From: Paramecium octaurelia
Taxonomy: Eukaryota; Ciliophora; Oligohymenophorea; Peniculida; Parameciidae
Direction: 5' to 3'
NCBI GenBank assembly: GCA_905182995.1
Contig: CAJJDP010000113.1
Span: 316,886 to 380,885, forward strand
Length of the DNA: 64,000 nucleotides
The number at the start of each line of letters is the position of its first letter. Positions within the stretch are counted from its first letter, which is position 1. Positions 53,933 through 64,000 of the stretch are shown here, one piece after another. Made by a program: the position numbers and the translations under genes. The notes beneath the pieces were generated by a model. That model saw only the letters and a program-made list of their open reading frames with translations. It was not told the origin of the DNA and did no database searches.

Positions 53933-54162
53933 TATTTACTTATGAAAAGTTATATTTTCTTTCTCAAATATTCTGTGATTAATGAACCAATCTCAAAATG
54001 TATTTGTCTCCTATTTATTTATATACAATTATTTTAATAAATATTAATAAAAGAATTATGATTACTAAAAGAATTTTGAGTTAGTTATTAACAAGAAAAT
54101 ATTCAATATTTCAATCCTAATTTGCATATTGTATTAAAAATAATAATATAAATTTTTAATTG
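53933..54162. other. AT-rich intergenic spacer
   Basis: 230 bp of AT-rich sequence between same-strand genes; it should carry the HisRS promoter. No gene or motif is visible. Confidence 0.6.
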
Positions 54163-55641
54163 ATGGATTAAAAACCAGAATAACAAGAGGAGGAATAAGT
54201 TCAAAACAAAGCACAATAAAAATAATAATAAGGAAAACAATAGCCTAAAGAAAAACAATTGGCAGTCAAAAATCCTAAAGGAACAAGGGATTTCTTACCT
54301 CAATAAATGGTGATAAGGAGACAAGCATTTAAAATAATTACAGACGTATTTGAGTAGCACGGAGCAGTTGAAATTGACACCCCTGTTTTCGAGTTGAAAG
54401 AAACTCTGATCGGTAAGTACGGTGAGGAAGGAGGAAAATTGATATATGACCTTCAAGACTAAGGAGGTGAAATCCTATCTTTAAGATATGATCTAACAGT
54501 ACCTTTTGCCAGATACTTAGCCACCCACGGATATAAGAAGTTAAAAAGATATCACATTGGAAAGGTGTATAGAAGAGACAATCCATCAATACAATAAGGT
54601 AGATTCCGTGAATTCTTTTAGTGTGATTTTGATATTGCTGGAGAGTACCAATTTAATTATAAATTAGGAATGACCCCATGGTGGCTGATGCAGAATTAAT
54701 TAAAATAATTGACTAGATATTTACTAAGTTGGATTTAGGACCTTTTCAAATTAAAATATCTAACAGAAAGTTATTGGATGCCATGATCTAAATTGCTGGA
54801 ATACCTAAGACTTAATTTAAGACAGTTTGCTCCAGCATTGATAAATTAGATAAATAACCATGGAAAGAGATCAGACAAGAGTTGACTGAGAAGAAGGGAG
54901 TAACTGAAGAATAAGCAGACATCCTTAGCAAAATGGTGTAATTGAGAGGAGAACCTTTCTAATTGATTTAATAACTCAAGGAATAGAAGATATTTGAATA
55001 ATAGGGAAAAGAAGCCTTAGATGAAATGGAATTGCTTTTTAATTTGTTGAAATATATGAATGGATTAAAAAATGTGATTTTTGATCTCTCCTTAGCAAGA
55101 GGACTTGACTATTACACTGGATTAATCCAAGAAACTGTATTATTAGGAGGACAATTAGGTTCAATTTCTGGAGGGTACTATAATTTATTTATAATTATAT
55201 AGTGGTCGTTACGATGAATTAGTAGGCATGTTTTCAAAAAACAGTATCCCTTGCGTTGGTGCATCAATTGGAATTGAGAGAATTTTTGCTATTTTAGAGG
55301 ATAAGTATAAGAAGAGTGGAGTAGTTTTGCGTGAAAATCAATCAGATTGTATAGTTGCAACAATCCCTTCTAAAAACATTGATATGACTGCTGAGAAATT
55401 CAAAATCTATGATTTGTTATGGTCTAATGGTATTAAAGCTGATGTTTGCTATAAATTGAATTGGAACTTGGGTAAGTAATTAACTTATGCAAATGATTAA
55501 TAAATCCCATATGCAATTGTCATTGGAGAAGATGAAGTCAAATAAGAAGTTGTTAAATTTAAGGATTTCATTGAGAAGAAAGAAGAGACTGTTAGTTTGA
55601 AGGATCTAGTTTAGATTATTAAGTAGAGAGTTGGAAAGTGA
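54163..55641 (+). CDS. HARS: Histidyl-tRNA synthetase, cytosolic type
   Basis: Class II synthetase that charges tRNA-His. A Gln/Lys-rich head of about 45 residues precedes the catalytic core: [28 protein letters not shown], motif 2 [20 protein letters not shown], the histidine-binding [16 protein letters not shown], and motif 3 [13 protein letters not shown]. The C-terminal anticodon-binding domain follows ([23 protein letters not shown]), ending QIIKQRVGK. Introns near 54646-54668 (23 nt) and 55173-55200 (28 nt) restore [13 protein letters not shown] and [11 protein letters not shown]. The eukaryotic/archaeal-type DLKDQGGE-like block ([20 protein letters not shown]) supports the cytosolic enzyme. 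About 475 residues. Confidence 0.96.
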
Positions 55642-55727
55642 ATATAATAATAAAAATTAGTGAGTAATATATGTTATTATTATCGTTAATCTATTATTAA
55701 TGTTAATAATATAATAATTTCATAATA

Positions 55728-56581
55728 ATGAATGGAAAGTAGCAATTTATCCATTAAATTACTGATGAGTCGATTGACTTACAAGTTGCTAAGGACTTAC
55801 TCTAAGAGGCAGTAATTGAGAATCCAAGTAATTATAGTTAGTTATAGCAGAGGTTCTTGGGGAGATTTTTGAATAGAAATTAAATATGCATGCTCTTTGT
55901 ATTTTGCATTTAGCACTGAAGGAGTACACCCCACTTTCTTCTTTGATAGCAGAACAGTTCCTGAATAAGAATATTTACGCCCAATCTTCAATTGTTAGAA
56001 TTTACTATTCTTATTTGTAAAAGACAGCATCTGTACATGAATTATATCAAGCAATCAAAAATAAAAAAGTAGAAAAACTAGACAATCCATAGATAGTGGT
56101 TATAACTGCTCATAAGGTTTAAAATTTATCGAATGTTGGGTTTCAAATACTCACTCTTTATACACCTTCATTCAAAAATATGCAAATCTAAGTCTATGAT
56201 GATGTGTACGATTATGGACAATTTGTAAAAGATTAATTTATTCATATCATAGGTATGACTATTAAAATAGGCATAGATAGTTATCCGACGTTCTCATCAT
56301 CAGCAACAATCAGTTTATATTAAATATATAACGATGTCTTAATTTAAGATGCAGAATTAAAAGACTTCAGGAGGTGTTGTTAAGATGACACCCTTAGAGA
56401 ACCGATCAAATTAAATATATAAGAGAGTCTTTTGTCAGATTTCTTGAGTCTTTCTTCATCCCTTATGCTTGTTAGTGCAAACACACTCAGACCCCTCAAT
56501 ATCCCAACCAAGCTCTTGCCTTGTGGAGGTCAAGAATAGCAAGTAATGAGATATTACAAGAAATTTTATTCAATTAGTTGA
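55728..56581 (+). CDS. Hypothetical helical protein
   Basis: Not recognised. It starts MNGKQQFIHQITDESIDLQV; after a 26 nt intron near 55812-55837 it continues ALVIAEVLGEIFEQKLNMHA, LCILHLALKEYTPLSSLIAE and a second half with more beta-like segments (IHIIGMTIKIGIDSYPTF). It ends MRYYKKFYSIS. About 275 residues. The first half looks like an alpha-helical repeat, the second globular; no signal peptide or membrane segment is visible. A further intron close to the end is possible but would not change the frame. Confidence 0.65.
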
Positions 56582-57035
56582 TTTATAATTAAAATATTAG
56601 ATTAATATTCAATCACTGTCTATAATTCTAAGATTGAACTTAATATTTCTTTATTTCAATAGATCAATCTTAAAGAAATTCATACTATATTTTTTTATTT
56701 CTACATACTTTTTTAATAAAGATATGGATATTAATTTATAATAGAAAGAATAAATATCTAACATTTTAGATTCATAATGAATATATGTTAATTTTAATTG
56801 CAAAAATATTTCGAAAAGACTCTTAATTTGTAATGAAACAAACAAAATTTCGCACTAAATTGCATTTAGTATTATATAAATTCAATAAGAGAATCCAATA
56901 ATAATAATTATTATACAAGAACCATTTAATTTTCTTTAACAATGATAATATTGAATAAAATGACAATTATTCTAACGAAAATCCATTTAGATAGTATTAA
57001 AATTTAAGTTCAATAAATTTTAATATAATTTAATT
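56582..57035. other. AT-rich convergent intergenic spacer
   Basis: 454 bp between two converging genes, very AT-rich with runs of A and T. I see nothing gene-like in it. Confidence 0.6.
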
Positions 57036-58270
57036 TCATGCATCTTAATTAAATAGATTGCTTTATTCATCTCTATGAACATATTTGAATATTGTCTCTT
57101 TTTTATCATAAATCTATATATAATAATTATGACTACATACTTCTTCCATTTCTTTAAATGCTTGTAATAATTTATCATTGTATGGATAAAAAATGCCTTC
57201 CTTGTAATTGACAAAATTAGCAGAAGCTGGCACCCACTCATTAAAATTTTCATGAAGATCATTGTCAATCAAATTATCTATTTGTTTAACATCCCTTATT
57301 CCTTGTTGTAATAGTTATCTTAAGGTGAAATTATTTTTTGCGGCTTCTAAGATTTCTTGTTTGTCTAATTAGCCATCCCCATTAATGTCACACTCTATAA
57401 AGATTTTCGAAATTGTTTTCTTCAATTTCTATCTATCACTGAATGAGGCAATGTTTAGTTTTAAGACATTATATAATTCTTATTCAGAAATGGCTCCACT
57501 GCCGTCAGTATCACAAATTTCAAAGAAGACTTTCATCTTCTCCTCGATGGAGTCTTCCTTAAAGACTTCTAATCCTACAATTAGTTCCTTATAATCGATA
57601 GTGCCACTCTGATCCTCATCAAAAACATAAAATAATTTTTCCGAAAGATCAGTGCCCAATCCGACTACACTCAATAAGTCTGTAAATTCAGCTTTATTGA
57701 GACCATTTTATTTCTTTTTTGCATATTTGACCATAACTTGATAATTACTGAAGAGCTACGTGATGGCTTCCTTTCTATTTTTCAACAACCATTATATAGT
57801 TTTCCATTTCATTTTAAACTTTGATCTAGCAGTTACTTTTTTGGTTAGATTGAAATTGGAATGTTTTTATGTTTAATTATTCAGCATAATTGATACACTT
57901 CCTTTTGGAACTGATACTGCTTTTTTGATGTTTCTGTTCTTCTCCGTATATTTGCATTTATTTTACAATTTCTTGTTGTAAACTAATTCCTAAATCTTCT
58001 CCAATCTCACCAACTATGGATTCTTGCATTAATATTTGTATCCTTCATTTTCAAATAATACTTACGTTTCATTTACGGATCTTGCTCAGATTCTAAGATT
58101 ACACTTAAATCCTAACTTTAAAAACGAGTAGGCAATTCAATCACACTATTTTGACTCTTCTAAGAAGCTATTGATCTTGGGGATGGTTATATTGAACGAG
58201 TCACCTGTGAAGAATTCATATTCTGTTTGGGACCATAACTATGATCCAAAGCATACGAATGAGTTTTCAT
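57036..58270 (-). CDS. EF-hand calcium-binding protein with long basic N-terminal region
   Basis: About 395 residues. The first half is a Ser-, Gln- and Lys-rich region of unknown function starting MKTHSYALDHSYGPKQNM, basic toward its end (KWKTIQWLLKNRKEAIT). The second half is a calcineurin-B/neuronal-calcium-sensor-like unit with three intact EF loops: DEDQSGTIDYKE, DTDGSGAISEQE and DINGDGQLDKQE, then a C-terminal segment with NEWVPASANFVNYKEGIF. Introns: 23 nt near 58050-58072 and 27 nt at 57114-57140, both inferred; the latter contains no TGA in frame. No catalytic domain is seen, so it probably acts as a calcium-dependent regulator. Confidence 0.82.
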
Positions 58271-58372
58271 AAGAAAAAGTTTTTATTTCATGATATTTAA
58301 TATTCAGAATAATTTCTAAACTTCAATACTACTGTTATTAATAAATAAATAAACAAATTTATTCATCTCTAT

Positions 58373-59360
58373 TCTTTTTCGACCTTCTTAATTAATTCCA
58401 GAGTAAAGTCCCACAATTATTCAGCCCTCTCTTTGGAAGTGTACTTAGGTTTAGACAACTCGCAATTATCATAATACCCTCCATCTACCAATTGATTGTC
58501 ACTCATCATAATGCAATATAGAGTTGTTTGACATCCATAGTAGCAATCCTTGGTGAAGTAGGCAAAGAACGGCCACAATATCTTCAATAGCCAGTCGAAC
58601 CATTTAGAAGATAACTAATATTACAAGACCTCACTCCTAACAACGCCTGGGTGTAAAGAGCATGCCTTAATCCCAGTCCGTTTGGAGAACTCTTGAGCAT
58701 TCAAAATCAGACTCAATTTAGTGTTACCGTAAGCTCTATAAGTGTAAATTCTACTCCAAAATATACTATTGGCCCACTTATCACAATTGATATCATTAAA
58801 ATCCAACCCCTCATAGGTATGAGCAACCGAAGCCACATTAATAACTCTAGGACTATCTGATTTTTTTAATAATGGTAACTAGGATGAGTGAAAACAAATA
58901 CCAATTGTTAAGTTAAATAGAAAGGGCCAAAATAATTTGTACCAAATTGTGCTTCCAAACCATATGAGGTGAATTCTCTAGTCAAGGTTCCCATTATAGC
59001 AGCATTGTTGATTAAGATATCAATTTTCTTTACTTCCTTATTTACTTATTCAACAAATTATTATATTGATTTCCAATTTTATAAATCCAAAGGAATGTAT
59101 TTAATGGTTGTTTGGGGATAGTATTTATTCAAATGATTCAAGAATTCAGTTGGTTTGGTCCTGCTTCCAAATATTATTGTGCAATTATAGTTAGCTAGTT
59201 ATCGAATGGTTTCTTGTCCTATTCCTTTGCTCCCTCCTGTGATAAGAATGGTCTTGTTTGAGATATCTCTTCTTATTTTGCACTCTCTCCCTCTTAAATA
59301 GATTCGCAAAGCATATCCAATCGCAAGAGCAAGTAGGAATGCAATTAAGTATAACCACAT
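58373..59360 (-). CDS. Short-chain dehydrogenase/reductase, membrane-anchored (retinol dehydrogenase-like)
   Basis: SDR-family oxidoreductase using NAD(P). An N-terminal membrane anchor (MWLYLIAFLLALAIGYALRI) is followed by the cofactor motif TILITGGSKGIGQET (TGXXXGXG), a FGSRTK segment typical of NADP binding, the NAA-type region of the central strand, the active site YGNTK (YXXXK) and LHPGVVRSEVL. It resembles the retinol dehydrogenase/WWOX-like group with the catalytic domain facing the cytosol. About 310 residues; at least two short introns are present near 58880-58910 and 59050-59080. Substrate unknown. Confidence 0.9.
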
Positions 59361-59835
59361 ATTTAATTTTTAATAATAATATTATTAATCAAATCCAATA
59401 TCCCATAATAGTTTAGTAAATTGATTTAAAATGAGAAATTATTTCTATGTAGATACATAAAATTGATCATAACATAAACCCCTCATTTGATGAGAGAGTC
59501 TCATTAATTTATTAATTAATTTATAATAAAATGATTGCTTGAAATCCTTCTCTTTTTATAATCTTCATCATCTTCTTTGTGTCTGAATACATCTTTATTT
59601 CATTAATTCTTCAAGTGTACAACAATTCGAGAAAGTTTAAAGAACCTGAGTTGCATATTCAATATTCAGTTATCTTATTTTGGTTTAGAATTTTGAATTT
59701 ATTTCTTGGTTGCCAATAAGATTTTGAACAATAGGTGAGTAATGATGTGAGATTTCATTGATGAAAATTGTAAATCGTACGAAGATGCTCTCTTTCTTAT
59801 TTTAAAATTAGAAATAATTCATATATTTAATATTA
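59361..59835. other. Divergent intergenic region with a small open frame broken by TGA
   Basis: 475 bp between two divergent genes. On the + strand ATG 59531 meets TGA after three codons (59540-59542), yet the same frame then stays open to 59761 and encodes a hydrophobic, protein-like chain (NPSLFIIFIIFFVSEYIFIS, then LHIQYSVILFWFRILNLFLG). It could be a decayed small membrane-protein gene or chance. The rest shows nothing. Confidence 0.35.
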
Positions 59836-62800
59836 ATGAATAGGGCTTAAACAGCAAGTGAAGGGTTTAGATAGAAGAAGACAATGTCATCAACGGGTTT
59901 TAAATTTCGTCCGAGCACATAATAAATAAATCGAGACGTGCATTACAAAGATTCATTGTCTAATAACGAGGTTATCGAAATTAATCCTGATCATATAATG
60001 TAAAAAGTGTTTCTTAAATGTTGTAACTTAGATTTTACAATATTCGCAAACAGATTCCCTAATAGAAACAGGTGATAGTCCGTAATCTTACGAAGATTCC
60101 AAGAAGAATAAGGATTACTCAACCAACAACCGCACCAGCTCGATTTAGAGTGGACTATGATATGTAGGGGTCATTGGCAGCAGGCTTGTCCATGATATTG
60201 GTAGTGTATTTTGAATGTACAGTCGTTGAGGATTATTATGATGTTTTTGTCATTACTTCAGAGGATGGCTTTAAATTTAATGTAAAATTATCAGCACTTA
60301 AACCTCAACCATTCATTGAATTTGACACATTTTTAGATTTGGGATATTGTTAGATCAATAAATGCAAGGAGGGGAAGATCAGGTTTAAAAATGTTCCAAT
60401 TGAAGAAGAGGACAAGAGAAAAAAGAAAGGAGAAAAAGAAAGAGATTCAGAAATCGAAAAAGAATTGACAGCTGAAATCACCTTAAAAAATGACAAACTA
60501 ACATTCGAACCAAGACATACCTTCTTGGTGAAACCAGATGAAACAGTCGAGATAACAGTTAAATATTAAACTAATTAAGCAAGCATTTTTAGACAAAGCA
60601 TTCAAGTCATTAAACACTGGAATAACAGTATTGACACAATTGAAGTCTCTTGTATTGCTGTGGATTACTCCATATTCTTTATTGACTAAAATCAGGCGTA
60701 GAGTACAACTATCGATTTCTAAGATCTGGTTATGGGGTATCCAAAACAATATTCTGGATCATTAGTAAACAACACTCCAATCAAATAAAATTGGAAAGTC
60801 TTGATAAAAAAGGGTTTCCACACTATGACCTCTTCAGTCGGAGGATTTCAAACTCCCAATGAAGTAGGTTTAGAATGGTTGGAAAAAGTAATCAGAGTAA
60901 CACCAGAGAAAGGCTCTATGGAACCTTATGCATAGATGCCCATCAAAATTGAATGCAAGGGTCCAGTAACTGAAGAAGGGAAGATGAGATGTGAAAATTA
61001 TGCTTTCCAAGACAAAACCAACGATAATTTGAAGTACGAATCTCCCATTGATTTTGGATATTCTTTATTTTTTGAATTCTTTGGAGAAAAGAATGAAGAA
61101 ACTCTCATAGTTCATGCATAGGGTAAACACATTCGACCTCAAGTCAAGGTGAATAAATAAGCTTTAGCTTTTGGAGAATGTTAAGTAAATGATACTAGAG
61201 ATGCGATTCTGGTTATTGAAAATACTCATAAAAACCAAACTATCGATGTTACATTTAGCAAAGCACCACAATTTTTGGTGTCTCCACTTCAATATTAATT
61301 GGGACCTCAAATGAAGAGGCAATTCATAGTAACATTTGCCCCTAAGAATGTTGGAAGAGTCAATTCTTCTTTAAACGTACTGCTAGTAGATTCTTAATAT
61401 CCTATTAAAATTCAATTAAGTGGGCATGCTAATTTTAATCCTGAAAAAAGGCCAGTTACAAGAGGACCAGAGGCTTTACCAAAAGATTTTGATTTAGACA
61501 GACAGTTTGTGGATGAAAAACAATTACAATATATAGAAATGAGAAGAAGAGAAATCAAATCTGAAATGCAACCAAAAAGATCAACAAATTATATTGGATA
61601 ATTATTTGAAGATGAAAGTGAATAAAGTTTACACTAATAACAATAAAGAATGTAAGGGATGAGCGAGTATGAGTAAGAAAGATATGCGGAGAAATTATAA
61701 TAATTCTATTAAACAAGACAAAATTAAGATAAATACAATGAGTATTTGAAAAGTGAAAGATAATCAAGATTATAAAAAAAGAGAGATAAAATCCTTTATA
61801 TGAGAGTTGAATCTATGCAATAGGAACTTAAATAGAAATTCTCAAGTACTGAAGATGATAAACCTATTGATATTGAATTCAAGTTAGGAATCATGGGCAG
61901 AGAAACTGATGAAAATGATCCAGAACTACCTGAATACTGTGATGGGTTATTTGTTACAAAACCTATTGATAAATATGAACCATTTACTAATTAAAAGAAG
62001 TTATTTCAACCTGATCCTTTGTAACCTATGCGTAAAGCCTTTCCACAGGAAGCACAAACTCATAAAGAAAAGAGGGAAGTGGCAATGGAATTAACAGGAG
62101 AGGAATTAAAGAAAATATAAGCTGGTCCTGTAGAAATAGATTTTGGTAATGTCTTTGTGAAGAGTGAGATAGCCAGAACTTTTCACATTAAGAATGATCT
62201 AAGAACCAGTATCAGTTGTTAAATAATTACAGAGGAACCTGAATTAGAAAAATCTTATACTAAAGTCTAAATAATCCCATCTTCAGATACAGGTAGATTT
62301 AGGATAGTACTCAAATCTGATAAGTTAGGATCATTCAGTAGAAGAGTCACTTATGTGATAAATGGCAAACACAGATTTGAATTTAATGTAAAGGCTGAAA
62401 TCTAGAATGTGAAAATTGAATTGTCATCTCAGAAATTTGATTTTGGTTTTAGAGAGGAAAATTTATCATTAGAGACATAAGAGACAATAAGATTAACAAA
62501 TAATGGAAATGCACCCGCATTCTTTTAATGGATAGTGAGTGAATAGAAAGTATTCACAGTAAACATAGAGAAGGGGGAAATATTATCAGGGAAGTTTATA
62601 GATGTGCTAATCATTTATAAACCTTCAAATTATATAATAAAAGAGGACAAACCATAACCTATCTAAGGCAAGACAAATTATACTGTTTCTATTAATAATT
62701 AGACAAGACTTGATGAAGATAAATTGATCTTATAGACTAGGGATGGACTTGATTAGGCAATAAAAGTAGTGGGTCAAGTGAGTGATGCTAGATGTAATAT

Positions 62801-64000
62801 CAAACATTCAATAGTTGATATGAAGGAGTTATTAGTATGCAAAACAGAAATTAAATACTTTACCATTCGTAATGTTTCTAGGGTGAATGCTTTCTTTTCT
62901 ATTATGACAGAGAAACTGCCAGCTGCTTGCGATATTTCTCCAAGTAGTGGTAAGATAGGACCTGATGAGACAAAGGACATAACTGTCAAATATATGTCAA
63001 AAGAGTAGACAGATATTAAAACTGATATTTAGATTATAATCAGAGGTGGAAGAATTCTAAAAATCCCCTTCTTGGTTAAAACTATAATACCCTAAGTAGA
63101 AATAGTACAGGATTAATTTGATTTTGGTAAATTAACTACGTTGGGAAATGAAGGTTCTTTAAAGATGACATTGGTTAATAATTCATCAATATCTGCTGAA
63201 TTACTTTTGAATTTGGATAAGGACTCTCCAGAAGCACCTAATGGAATTGAATGCTTACAAGTGATACCGGTTGATGACCTTGACAAAAGTGTTTTAAAGA
63301 GTATTCATGAGGATGAGAATACAATAAAATAAGTGGCTGATAAAAAGTCTGAAGAAGATGAACTTGCATCTGAGGCTATCTCATCTGCTGATGAGGATGA
63401 ATTGGAATAGAAGATCAAATCAAAATCATACATTTTGACTATTCAAGGAAATTCAAAATTAGAATTTTACTTAAAATTCAGCCCAAGAGATGTTTAGACT
63501 TACACATTCGATCTTCCTTTGACTTTAAATAGATATGGTCGTCTAACTACTTTGACAAGATAGATAATTTGCAGAGGGTTGAAACCTCGATTTGTAATGG
63601 ATCCTCAATGTGTAGAATTTCCAAGAAAGATCATCACCTCGTTGGAGAAATGTTTTGCTGCCACTGTAGAAATTACCTTAAGTAATCCAGAGAGGAAACC
63701 AGTTTATTGGAGAATGGATGTCACTTCGATAACAACTGATAAGATATTCAATATCACTCCAACAGAGGGAAAGATTGATTCAGGATAGACAGTGAAAGTG
63801 AAGGCTTCTTTTAATCCATAAAAAGCGGATGATTATCAAAAGAATATTCCTGTGTATATTGATAGCCAAGAAAGTTGCTATCTAGAATTAATTTTAAAAG
63901 GGAAAGCAGCCTAACCAAAAATATTATTCGATAGAAGAGAAGTTTTGTTGCCTCCAGTTCCATTAAATATTGAATCCAAATGCTCATTTAAAATATTGAA
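59836..64000 (+). CDS. Large ASH/MSP-repeat ciliary protein (HYDIN/CFAP47/DLEC1-like), 3' end beyond window
   Basis: At least 1370 residues, cut by the window end. It contains repeated beta-sandwich ASH/MSP-type modules, each with an FGxxxxxxxx...N pattern: VIVRNLTKIPRRIRITQP with AGLSMILVVYFEC, LAFGECQVNDTRDAILVIEN, VEIDFGNVFVKSEIARTFHI, KFDFGFREENLSLETQETIR and DFGKLTTLGNEGSLKMTLVN. Two charged, coiled-coil-like stretches lie between the first and later modules (near 61480-61860). Such proteins belong to the ciliary axoneme, especially the central pair. A 32 nt intron at 60000-60031 joins the N-terminal frame (MNRAQTASEGFRQKK) to IIFYNIRKQIP. Which family member it is cannot be told from the visible part. 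Confidence 0.8.

Overview
This window looks like macronuclear DNA of a ciliate, most likely Paramecium. Every long gene reads through TAA and TAG (as glutamine) and stops only at TGA. The genes are interrupted by very short GT...AG introns, mostly 20-34 nt. The DNA is AT-rich and gaps between genes are usually 10-300 bp. All gene models below were built by hand with the ciliate code and by removing these introns. No tRNA, rRNA, CRISPR, transposon or virus-like element was seen.

Region 1-9.4 kb, all on the minus strand, carries signalling and metabolism genes: a Rab11-like GTPase (runs off the left edge), a calcium-dependent protein kinase, a SAPS-family PP6 regulatory subunit, a fused glucosamine-6-phosphate deaminase/LmbE protein, and a cGMP-dependent protein kinase. 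Region 9.6-23.4 kb alternates strands: a small coiled-coil protein, a Cache-domain receptor, an unknown protein, the microtubule protein SPEF1, a Q/N-rich protein, a dual-specificity phosphatase, casein kinase 1, a Rab2/4-like GTPase, the deubiquitinase USP14/UBP6, SF-assemblin, and a cyclic-nucleotide-domain K+ channel with a zinc knuckle. A sparse 1.2 kb gap follows, with only weak traces of coding.

Region 24.5-46.6 kb is the most striking block: an AGC kinase, a BEACH-WD40 protein (+), two tandem FtsX-type permease paralogues (+), and a second, larger BEACH-WD40 protein (-). The two permeases differ over most of their length but share a 211 bp tract with only 3 mismatches, including an identical intron, which points to recent gene conversion.

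Region 46.6-64 kb holds a secreted protein with two H-type lectin-like domains, a large TmcB-like multi-pass sensor, cytosolic histidyl-tRNA synthetase, an unknown protein, a three-EF-hand protein, a short-chain dehydrogenase and the 5' part of a large ASH/MSP-repeat ciliary protein that runs off the right edge.

Taken together the genes serve calcium and cyclic nucleotide signalling, vesicle traffic (two Rabs, two BEACH proteins) and cilium or basal-body structure (SPEF1, SF-assemblin, ASH protein), as expected for a free-living ciliate.
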